From NCBI GenBank assembly GCA_031261125.1, contig JAISJZ010000398.1, forward strand, positions 1 through 6,653: 6,653 bases of DNA. Direction: 5' to 3'. Shown in pieces: positions 1-4,823 of the stretch (the stretch's first letter is position 1; every line of letters starts with the position of its first letter). This stretch comes from Planctomycetaceae bacterium. GTDB lineage: Bacteria; Planctomycetota; Planctomycetia; Pirellulales; Thermoguttaceae. The notes beneath the pieces were generated by a model. That model was not told where the DNA came from and searched no databases. It was given only the letters and a program-made list of their open reading frames with translations. The position numbers and the translations under genes are program-made.

Positions 1-241
1 TGGCTTGCATCGGCGGTTAAAATGTAAAACTCAATGCATTGTATCCGAAATCAGAATTTTAGAAAGTTATTAGAGGTTGCCATAAGGAAATTCGCCGCAA
101 ATGGAACAACGTCTGTCCCTAATCACAAACCAATACTTCCCAATCTGCGGTATTTCCCATTATGCCGGATTTTGTCACAACTAAATCACCAAACATTGAC
201 ATAAATCTTTTTCCTATCCCCTCTATTTTACCGTGCCTCCT
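1..241. other. Non-coding stretch downstream of the hydrolase gene
   Basis: Stop codons are frequent in all frames, and no open frame long enough to trust or to be confidently the end of a neighbouring gene is visible. The sequence is AT-rich. A short dyad (CCTCT-AAA-AGAGG) overlaps the hydrolase stop codon, but it has no T-run on the - strand side and is too weak to call a terminator. Confidence 0.5.
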
Positions 242-880
242 CTAAAAGAGGGTGTTTTTAGAGATTCTCATAATCGAATAAGCAATCACCAACGACAAGA
301 TTATTATGGCAATCGTTTGAACGCGGTTGTTCCAGCGCAGCATTGCGAACATTCCTGATAGCAGAATAATCGTGTTGCCGACATCTCCCCAAGGAACTAA
401 TGGATACACAATACCTTTGTCCGAAAACGGGAAAAATATCTTGACATCCCAATCTGCCAACGTTGCCGTGCCAGAAACGACAATATCGGCTAATAGATGA
501 GAATATGAAGCAGAGATTGCAGCGCCAACCCAAACGCAAGTACCGGAAAATGATAATGGCTGCCGCCGTTGTAAGAGAGCATCAGAAACTTGAACTCTCA
601 ATAACCGCACAAAAAAACCCGCAAATCGCTGCATTAAATCGAAGCGGTAATCGAGCAGTGCGAAGAAAACGGCAACGACTGCACTCGACAATAATCCGTG
701 TCCCCAAGCACGATGAGCCGTATCGAACAAGGGAACAGACCAAAGAATTGTCAAACCGTCCCAATCAGGCAGAACAGCACAAGCACCGGCAAGAGCAGCG
801 AGTTGCCAACCAAACTGTCGGTTTAATCCGGTCGCTAATACCAAATCGGCACCGAGTAAAGCGTGTTCAATCGTTGTCAT
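242..880 (-). CDS. YdjM-family membrane-bound putative metal-dependent hydrolase
   Basis: A 212-residue protein resembling the YdjM / DUF457 family (LexA-regulated inner-membrane putative hydrolases). The family pattern of spaced His and Asp residues is visible: IEHALLG near the start (His6), LPDWDG (Asp39, Asp41), HRAWGHG (His56, His61), SHLLAD (His128, Asp132), and WDVKIFFPFSD near 144-154. Family members are thought to bind a divalent metal in the membrane, but no substrate is established, so the function is open. Hydrophobic segments lie at about 24-37, 62-77, 113-127, 168-182 and 187-204, consistent with a multi-pass inner-membrane protein. The ATG start gives the expected N-terminus (MTTIEHALLG); only a weak purine stretch (GAAG) precedes it. 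The gene runs away from the nif operon and probably has no part in nitrogen fixation. A long antiparallel open frame on the + strand is treated as a shadow. Confidence 0.8.
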   Translation of the reverse strand: MTTIEHALLGADLVLATGLNRQFGWQLAALAGACAVLPDWDGLTILWSVPLFDTAHRAWGHGLLSSAVVAVFFALLDYRFDLMQRFAGFFVRLLRVQVSDALLQRRQPLSFSGTCVWVGAAISASYSHLLADIVVSGTATLADWDVKIFFPFSDKGIVYPLVPWGDVGNTIILLSGMFAMLRWNNRVQTIAIIILSLVIAYSIMRISKNTLF

Positions 881-966
881 CGTTCTTCGTTTCCGCTATT
901 TGTCTTAAAACACCAATTTGCTGAATTGACCGGTCATCATTGTCTAGCGTACAATCCTAATTTTTA

Positions 967-995
967 TTGTTTTATTTTTATAAGACGAGTATAAT
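967..995 (+). promoter_or_regulatory. Possible sigma-70 promoter for the transposase remnant
   Basis: A perfect -10 hexamer TATAAT (990-995) has a poor -35 candidate TTGTTT (967-972) exactly 17 bases upstream, in an AT-rich block. It lies 47 bases before the ATG of the transposase fragment. It may be the remnant element's own promoter. Only the -10 is convincing. Confidence 0.35.
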
Positions 996-1030
996 CAGGA
1001 CGGCCAGGGCATCCATTGTGGCGTATTATC

Positions 1031-1038
1031 AGGGAGGA
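1031..1038 (+). promoter_or_regulatory. Strong ribosome-binding site of the transposase remnant
   Basis: AGGGAGGA is a near-perfect anti-16S match ending five bases or less before the ATG at 1043. It supports this ATG as the genuine start of a once-intact gene, even though the open frame that follows is only 44 codons long. Confidence 0.6.
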
Positions 1039-1042
1039 AGCA

Positions 1043-1177
1043 ATGGCAAGATTTTATTCAATGGAGTTACGCAGCCGCGTTATGAATGATATTGGCAACG
1101 GTTTCAGTTTGCGCAAAACCGCAGAGAAATACTCTGTTTCCAAACGAACACGGGAACATTGTTACATAGATTTGTAG
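1043..1177 (+). pseudogene. Truncated IS630-type transposase, N-terminal helix-turn-helix only
   Basis: A 44-codon open frame starts MARFYSMELRSRVMNDI and continues with GFSLRKTAEKYSVSKRT. This is the usual opening of IS630/Tc1-mariner-type transposases: a 'YS.(D/E)LR.RV' start followed by a helix-turn-helix in which a variable G-x-S motif leads to 'R.AA..F.VS..T'. Similarity stops near codon 36, after which the frame reads REHCYIDL and a stop. No catalytic DDE domain follows in any frame before nifH, so this is a remnant and not an active transposase. A strong ribosome-binding site precedes the ATG, as expected for a former real gene. I found no convincing terminal inverted repeats, so the element's ends are unknown. 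A small DNA-binding protein made from this frame is conceivable but unlikely. Confidence 0.65.
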
Positions 1178-1368
1178 AAAAAGAAAGCACTTTTAATTCA
1201 AAGCATTTATTACCAAAGAACTGCCATTCCATTTTCTGCATTTTCGTATGTTCTACATCGAAAATCTACCTGAATGTAGAAAATTCTATCAACGCAATTC
1301 GAGAGACATTTTTCCGTTTGTCCCTTAAATTTAATACTAAAATGTATCTTTTCGTATTTCTTTTCTCT
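1178..1368. other. AT-rich upstream regulatory region of the nif operon
   Basis: This stretch has no credible gene; an open frame crossing it has no family resemblance, starts at TTG without a ribosome-binding site and ends inside the promoter. It holds an inverted repeat (1251-1281), a GACA-N10-TGTC dyad (1305-1322) and a perfect 10-base AT palindrome TTAAATTTAA (1325-1334). This is the distance at which an enhancer-binding activator and DNA-bending proteins would act on a sigma-54 promoter. A canonical NifA site (TGT-N10-ACA) was searched for by eye and not found. Confidence 0.45.
1251..1281. repeat. Inverted repeat TTCTACAT / ATGTAGAA upstream of nifH
   Basis: The arms at 1251-1258 and 1274-1281 are perfect 8-base reverse complements separated by 15 bases. 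A further copy of the right half, TGTAGAAAA, occurs at 1173-1181 and matches 1275-1283 exactly. The dyad is centred about 130 bases upstream of the predicted transcription start, a fitting place for an activator or repressor. No known nif regulator consensus matches, so the binding protein is unknown. Confidence 0.5.
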
Positions 1369-1386
1369 TTGGCACGATAAGTGCAA
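1369..1386 (+). promoter_or_regulatory. Sigma-54 (RpoN) -24/-12 promoter of the nif operon
   Basis: TTGGCACGATAAGTGCAA matches the sigma-54 consensus TGGCACG-N4-TTGCA at all but one position of the -12 element (GTGCA instead of TTGCA). The invariant GG (1371-1372) and GC (1383-1384) are exactly ten bases apart. Transcription should start near 1396, giving a leader of about 42 bases before the nifH ATG. This implies that an NtrC/NifA-class ATP-dependent activator controls the operon. The site also rules out a GTG at 1381 as a translation start, because that codon lies within the promoter. Confidence 0.88.
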
Positions 1387-1422
1387 CTGTGTACGTCAAC
1401 GCTCATTCTCGACGTTGAAAAT

Positions 1423-1427
1423 AAGGA
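1423..1427 (+). promoter_or_regulatory. nifH ribosome-binding site
   Basis: AAGGA lies 10 bases before the ATG at 1438. It selects that ATG over the upstream in-frame GTG at 1381 and agrees with the family N-terminus MRKIAIYGKGG. Confidence 0.65.
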
Positions 1428-1437
1428 ACCCCAAGTT

Positions 1438-2262
1438 ATGCGAAAGATTGCCATTTACGGAAAAGGCGGCATCGGAAAATCGACGACGACCCAAAATACC
1501 GTCGCCGCCCTTGCCGAATCAGGAAAAAATATTATGGTCGTCGGCTGCGACCCCAAAGCCGATTCCACCCGATTGCTCCTCAACGGGTTAGCCCAGAAAA
1601 CCGTACTGGATACCCTGCGGTTGGAAGGCGAAGACCTCGATCTCGACGATGTGGTCAAAGTCGGATTCAAAGGAACCCGCTGCGTTGAATCCGGCGGTCC
1701 TGAACCCGGTGTCGGTTGCGCCGGACGCGGTATCATTACCTCGATCAATCTGCTCGAACAACTCGGTGCCTTTGATGCCTCCTACAATCTCGATTTCACC
1801 TTTTATGATGTTCTCGGCGATGTTGTTTGCGGCGGATTTGCCATGCCGATTCGGGACGGAAAAGCGGAAGAAATCTACATCGTTTGTTCCGGCGAAATGA
1901 TGGCAATGTATGCCGCGAACAATATCTGCAAAGGTATCCGCAAGTTTGCCGAAGCCGGTACGGTGCGGCTCGGCGGATTGATTTGCAACAGCCGAAAGGT
2001 TGACCGCGAAGCCGAGTTGATTGAATCCCTTGCCGCCAAGTTGGGAACGCAGATGATTCATTTCGTCCCGCGGGATAATCTGGTCCAGCGTGCCGAAATC
2101 AACAAAAAGACGGTGATCGATTATGATCCTACCGCTCCGCAAGCCGACGAATACCGCAAACTCGCCGCGGCGATTAGCAATAATACGAAGTTTGTCATTC
2201 CAAATCCGCTGGAAATCCAAGAACTCGAAGCCCTGTTGATGGAATTCGGCATTGCGGATTAG
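1438..2262 (+). CDS. nifH: Nitrogenase iron protein (dinitrogenase reductase) NifH
   Basis: The 274-residue protein is the ATP-dependent electron donor to the MoFe protein; the homodimer holds one 4Fe-4S cluster between its subunits. The sequence opens with the P-loop GKGGIGKST (8-16). The cluster ligands are Cys94 (GVGCAGRG) and Cys131 (DVVCGGFAMPIR), and switch II is DVLGD (124-128). Arg97, three residues after Cys94, is the position ADP-ribosylated by DraT in other bacteria, but no draT is in this window. Length and sequence are full and typical of NifH from anaerobes (groups II/III). The 'light-independent chlorophyllide reductase' paralogues (BchL) are excluded by context and by the close match to NifH throughout. 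It is the first gene of the operon, directly behind the sigma-54 promoter, and is followed by a 122-base gap of heptamer repeats before nifI1. Confidence 0.98.
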   Translation: MRKIAIYGKGGIGKSTTTQNTVAALAESGKNIMVVGCDPKADSTRLLLNGLAQKTVLDTLRLEGEDLDLDDVVKVGFKGTRCVESGGPEPGVGCAGRGIITSINLLEQLGAFDASYNLDFTFYDVLGDVVCGGFAMPIRDGKAEEIYIVCSGEMMAMYAANNICKGIRKFAEAGTVRLGGLICNSRKVDREAELIESLAAKLGTQMIHFVPRDNLVQRAEINKKTVIDYDPTAPQADEYRKLAAAISNNTKFVIPNPLEIQELEALLMEFGIAD

Positions 2263-2290
2263 TTGATAGTTGATAGTGGAAAGTGGAGAG
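2263..2290. repeat. Left heptamer array (4 units) after the nifH stop
   Basis: Four 7-base units begin at the base after the nifH stop: TTGATAG, TTGATAG, TGGAAAG, TGGAGAG. Read on the other strand they are CTCTCCA, CTTTCCA, CTATCAA, CTATCAA, the same family as the right-hand array but in opposite orientation. Confidence 0.85.
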
Positions 2291-2311
2291 TATAAAACAA
2301 ACCGCAATCCG

Positions 2312-2381
2312 TTATCAACTACTCACTACCCCCTCTCAATTACCCACTATCCACTCTCAACTATCCACTATCCACTACACT
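2312..2381. repeat. Right heptamer array (10 degenerate units), consensus CTATCCA
   Basis: Ten consecutive 7-base units are visible: TTATCAA, CTACTCA, CTACCCC, CTCTCAA, TTACCCA, CTATCCA, CTCTCAA, CTATCCA, CTATCCA, CTACACT. The array stops 3 bases before the nifI1 ATG and leaves no room for a Shine-Dalgarno sequence. It resembles the short tandemly repeated heptanucleotide type known from cyanobacteria and other bacteria. It is not a CRISPR: there are no spacers and the unit is far too short. Confidence 0.9.
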
Positions 2382-2384
2382 ACT

Positions 2385-2720
2385 ATGTTAATGATTCGTG
2401 CAATTATTCGTCCCGAAAAAGTCGATGCCGTCCTTGCGGCGTTGATGGCAGACGGTTTTCCGGCTGTTACAAGAATTAGCGTTACAGGACGCGGCAAACA
2501 GCGAGGCATCAAAATCGGAAACGTTACCTACGATGAAATCCCCAAGGTGATGGTTATGATGGTCGTCCCGAACAAAGACAAGGATTTTGTCGTTACGAAA
2601 ATTATTGAAGTCGCCCGGAGTACCCAAGGGGCTTTCGGCGACGGCAAAATTTTTATTTCGCCCGTTGACGAAGTTTATACCGTCAGTTCCGGCTACAAAG
2701 AAACGGAGGACGAACAATGA
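2385..2720 (+). CDS. nifI1: PII-like nitrogenase regulator NifI1
   Basis: A 111-residue PII-superfamily protein. The start MLMIRAIIRPEKVDAV, the T-loop entrance TGRGKQRGIKIG (34-45) followed by YDEIPK (49-54), and the nucleotide-binding B-loop motif GAFGDGKIFISPVDEV (82-97) mark the NifI1 (GlnB-like, nif-linked) branch rather than ordinary GlnB or GlnK. With NifI2 it is known in methanogenic archaea to bind and inhibit the MoFe protein after ammonium addition, with relief by 2-oxoglutarate and ATP. The start is placed at the ATG at 2385 because it fits the family N-terminus; a longer frame from a GTG at 2283 would begin inside the repeats. There is no Shine-Dalgarno sequence ahead of this ATG. 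The stop overlaps the nifI2 start (ATGA), suggesting coupled translation and matched amounts of the two subunits. Confidence 0.93.
   Translation: MLMIRAIIRPEKVDAVLAALMADGFPAVTRISVTGRGKQRGIKIGNVTYDEIPKVMVMMVVPNKDKDFVVTKIIEVARSTQGAFGDGKIFISPVDEVYTVSSGYKETEDEQ
2705..2710 (+). promoter_or_regulatory. nifI2 ribosome-binding site inside nifI1
   Basis: GGAGGA lies in the last codons of nifI1, six bases before the nifI2 ATG. It is the strongest ribosome-binding site within the nif operon part of the window. Confidence 0.75.
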
Positions 2721-3088
2721 AAGAAGTCATCGCCATTATCCGAATGGATAAAATCAATAAGACGAAGGAAGCCCTCGTCGAAGCCGGGATCAATTCGATA
2801 CACGTCAAAGATGTTCTCGGACGCGGCAAGGGTTACATCGAAAATAAAGCGACGGGCAAACCGAAGTACGAAGACATTGACCCTTCCTACGTGATGGTCG
2901 GTCGGCTCGTACCGAAACGTAAAATTTCGATCATCCTTCCCAGCCGTGATGTTCAAAAAGCCGTGAAAGTGATTATTCAGGTCAATCAGACCGGTGAAAG
3001 CGGCGACGGGAAAATTTTCGTCCTGCCCGTCATGGAATCCATTCGGGTCAGAGATGGACAAAGCGGCGATGAAACGTTGGATCAATAA
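2717..3088 (+). CDS. nifI2: PII-like nitrogenase regulator NifI2
   Basis: A 123-residue PII-superfamily protein and the partner of NifI1. Typical NifI2 traits are the start MKEVIAIIRMDKINKTKEAL, LGRGKGY (34-40) leading into a divergent T-loop, LVPKRKISIILP (64-75), and the B-loop NQTGESGDGKIFVLPV (90-105) with the short acidic tail SGDETLDQ. The T-loop lacks the canonical uridylylation context of GlnB/GlnK, so control is expected through ligand binding and partner contact rather than through GlnD. It overlaps nifI1 by 4 bases, and 67 bases holding two alternative hairpins separate it from nifD. Its position between nifH and nifD is the standard nifI arrangement of anaerobic diazotrophs. The complex acts in the cytoplasm on NifDK. 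Confidence 0.94.
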   Translation: MKEVIAIIRMDKINKTKEALVEAGINSIHVKDVLGRGKGYIENKATGKPKYEDIDPSYVMVGRLVPKRKISIILPSRDVQKAVKVIIQVNQTGESGDGKIFVLPVMESIRVRDGQSGDETLDQ

Positions 3089-3095
3089 CCCTATT

Positions 3096-3129
3096 CGCCG
3101 TTCGCCAGCGGCGCGATAATGTGTGCGCC
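3096..3129 (+). promoter_or_regulatory. Two mutually exclusive hairpins in the nifI2-nifD gap
   Basis: Hairpin A pairs CGCCG (3096-3100) with CGGCG (3109-3113) across an 8-base loop. Hairpin B pairs GGCGC (3110-3114) with GCGCC (3125-3129) across a 10-base loop. They share 3110-3113, so only one can form at a time. Neither is followed by a T-run. They may affect mRNA processing or the ratio of regulators to NifD; this is inference from the sequence. Confidence 0.4.
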
Positions 3130-3155
3130 TAATTAAAAAACCAATAAAGAAACCA

Positions 3156-4793
3156 ATGAGCATTAAAGATATAGAACTTCCTGTTCCCGGCGAACAGTTC
3201 AAATTGGAAATCCTTGAAAACTATCCGCCGAAGGTCGGTAAGAAGCGGCAGAAGCAAATCGTCATCAACCAAATCGGTGCAGATGATTCCGTACCGGAGA
3301 TTCTTGCCAATACCCGCACCGCTCCCGGTATTATCAGTATGCGGGGCTGTGCTTACGCCGGCTGCAAAGGCGTGGTGTTGGGACCGACCCGCGATATTTT
3401 ACAAATCACGCACGGTCCTATCGGCTGCGGATTTTACAGTTGGCTCACGCGCCGGAATAAGACCCGACCGAAAACGTTGGCGGATACGAATTACATGACG
3501 TATGCTTTATCAACGGATTTGCAGGAAGACGAAATCGTTTTCGGCGGCGAGAAAAAGTTGATGGCGGCGATTGACGAAGCCGTTGCCCTTTTTCATCCGA
3601 GAGCGATTGGAATTTTCGCAACCTGTCCCGTCGGGTTGATCGGCGATGATGTTCACGCTGTTGCCAGAGCGGCGGAAGAAAAATATCCCGACATTAACAT
3701 CTTCGGTTTTTCCTGCGAAGGATACAAAGGCGTTTCGCAGTCCGCTGGTCATCATATCGCCAACAACAAAGTGTTCACCGATGTTGTCGGGCAACTTGAT
3801 ACGCCCAAGGAAGGAAAATTCCGGTTGAACATTCTCGGAGAATACAACATCGGCGGCGATGCTTTCGAGATTGAGCGGATTGCCGAAGGTTGCGGTGTTA
3901 CGCTTCATTCCACGTTCTCCGGCAATTCGGTGTATGACGAATTCGCCTCAGCACACACCGCTGATCTCAACGTCGTGATGTGCCATCGATCCATCAATTA
4001 TCTTGCCGAGATGATGGAAACGAAATACGGCATCCCGTGGTTCAAAGTCAATTTGGTCGGTGCGGCGGCAACGGCGAAATCGTTCCGCAAAATCGCTTCG
4101 TTTTTCGACGATGCCGCATTGCTCAAACAAACGAATGACTTTATCGACAAGGAATTGGTGGAAGTCGAAAAAGTACAGGCAATTCTCCGTCCCCGTTGCG
4201 AAGGCAAGAAAGCGTTGCTTTTCGTCGGCGGTTCCCGCGCTCATCATTATCAGGAATTGCTTCGGGAAATCGGCGTGGAAACGATTGCCGCCGGTTATGA
4301 ATTTGCGCATCGGGACGATTACGAAGGACGACAGGTGCTGCCGAACATCATTGTCGATGCCGATTCCCGAAACATCGAAGAGTTGACCGTTACTGCCGAT
4401 GAAACACGGTACAATCCGCGTTTAACCCCGGAACGTCAGGCATCAATGGAGGCAGCCGGTTTCACGATGAACGATTACCGGGGAATGATGCCGGAGATGG
4501 CGAACGGCTCGCTGGTCATTGACGATTGCAACCAATACGAAATGGAAAAGTTAATCGAATATTACAAGCCGGACTTGGTTTGTGCGGGAGTCAAAGAGAA
4601 ATATGTCGTACAGAAACAGGGCATTCCGATGAAGCAACTGCACAGTTACGACTATATGGGACCCTTCGCCGGTTTTGTCGGAGCGGTCAACTTCTACAAA
4701 GAAATCGACCGCCTCATCAATTCCAGTGCCTTCCGTTTCACCAAAGCCCCCTGGGACGAATCCCCGGAACTGTCAGCAACTTATAACAATTAA
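3156..4793 (+). CDS. nifD: Nitrogenase MoFe protein alpha subunit NifD
   Basis: The 545-residue alpha subunit carries FeMo-cofactor and half of each P-cluster. P-cluster ligands are Cys65 (RGCAYAGCKG), Cys91 (GPIGCGFYSW) and Cys157 (ATCPVGLIGDD). FeMo-cofactor ligands are Cys276 (VMCHRSINY) and His496 (QLHSYDYMGP). The active-site residues Val73, Arg99, Gln195 and His199 occupy the places of Azotobacter Val70, Arg96, Gln191 and His195. An extra stretch of about 50 residues (roughly 400-455, DADSRNIEELTVTADETRYN and onward) is the insertion of Clostridium-type NifD. No anfG/vnfG-like gene separates nifD from nifK, which argues for the Mo enzyme. The ATG at 3156 is chosen over an in-frame GTG at 3123, whose extension (MRLIKKPIKKP) overlaps hairpin B and is not family-like; AAAGA just before the ATG is a weak ribosome-binding site. 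nifK follows after 30 bases. Confidence 0.97.
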   Translation: MSIKDIELPVPGEQFKLEILENYPPKVGKKRQKQIVINQIGADDSVPEILANTRTAPGIISMRGCAYAGCKGVVLGPTRDILQITHGPIGCGFYSWLTRRNKTRPKTLADTNYMTYALSTDLQEDEIVFGGEKKLMAAIDEAVALFHPRAIGIFATCPVGLIGDDVHAVARAAEEKYPDINIFGFSCEGYKGVSQSAGHHIANNKVFTDVVGQLDTPKEGKFRLNILGEYNIGGDAFEIERIAEGCGVTLHSTFSGNSVYDEFASAHTADLNVVMCHRSINYLAEMMETKYGIPWFKVNLVGAAATAKSFRKIASFFDDAALLKQTNDFIDKELVEVEKVQAILRPRCEGKKALLFVGGSRAHHYQELLREIGVETIAAGYEFAHRDDYEGRQVLPNIIVDADSRNIEELTVTADETRYNPRLTPERQASMEAAGFTMNDYRGMMPEMANGSLVIDDCNQYEMEKLIEYYKPDLVCAGVKEKYVVQKQGIPMKQLHSYDYMGPFAGFVGAVNFYKEIDRLINSSAFRFTKAPWDESPELSATYNN

Positions 4794-4823
4794 CATAAAT
4801 TCCCCATTTTCCATTAAACAAAA

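Larger units (their letters stand above)
2263..2381 (+). promoter_or_regulatory. Predicted long imperfect hairpin between nifH and nifI1
   Basis: The two facing heptamer arrays can pair in several registers. Aligning the 28-base left arm with 2333-2360 gives about 22 of 28 complementary positions around a 42-base loop. Aligning its inner three units with 2354-2374 gives 18 of 21. No T-run follows, so this is not a standard terminator. By analogy with nifH-nifD spacers elsewhere, it could protect the 3' end of nifH mRNA or dampen readthrough, giving more Fe protein than MoFe protein. That role is inference. Confidence 0.5.

Noticed and set aside
238..250. Terminator hairpin CCTCT-AAA-AGAGG at the end of the hydrolase gene
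   Set aside because: It has a five-base stem with a three-base loop overlapping the stop codon and no T-run on the - strand.
463..924. 153-codon open frame on the + strand opposite the hydrolase gene
   Set aside because: It is rich in Arg, Gln and Lys with no recognisable motif, as expected for the antisense of a membrane-protein gene. The - strand frame carries conserved family motifs.
1287..1299. IHF site (WATCAA-N4-TTR) between the dyad and the promoter
   Set aside because: TATCAA is present, but the second half reads ATT instead of TTR at the right spacing. The match is too poor in an AT-rich region.
1159..1380. 73-codon open frame covering the nif upstream region
   Set aside because: It starts at TTG with no ribosome-binding site, shows no family resemblance and ends within the sigma-54 promoter. 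It is not a continuation of the transposase.
1381..1437. N-terminal extension of NifH from a GTG at 1381
   Set aside because: The GTG lies inside the -12 element of the sigma-54 promoter, upstream of the expected transcription start. The ATG at 1438 has an AAGGA site and gives the family N-terminus.
1588..2307. 239-codon open frame antisense to nifH, and similar long frames antisense to nifK (5565-6230)
   Set aside because: They are mirror frames produced by codon bias in strongly conserved genes and show no family resemblance or ribosome-binding sites.
2312..2381. CRISPR-like array
   Set aside because: The repeats are 7 bases, tandem and degenerate, without spacers, and no cas gene is present.
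2283..2384. N-terminal extension of NifI1 from a GTG at 2283
   Set aside because: It would translate the heptamer repeats and has no similarity to NifI1. The ATG at 2385 fits the family start.
2270..2479. Small repeat-rich protein (HYPLST-like repeats) encoded across the heptamer array
   Set aside because: The seven-residue periodicity is a by-product of 7-base repeats read in one frame. It has no ribosome-binding site and continues out of frame into nifI1.
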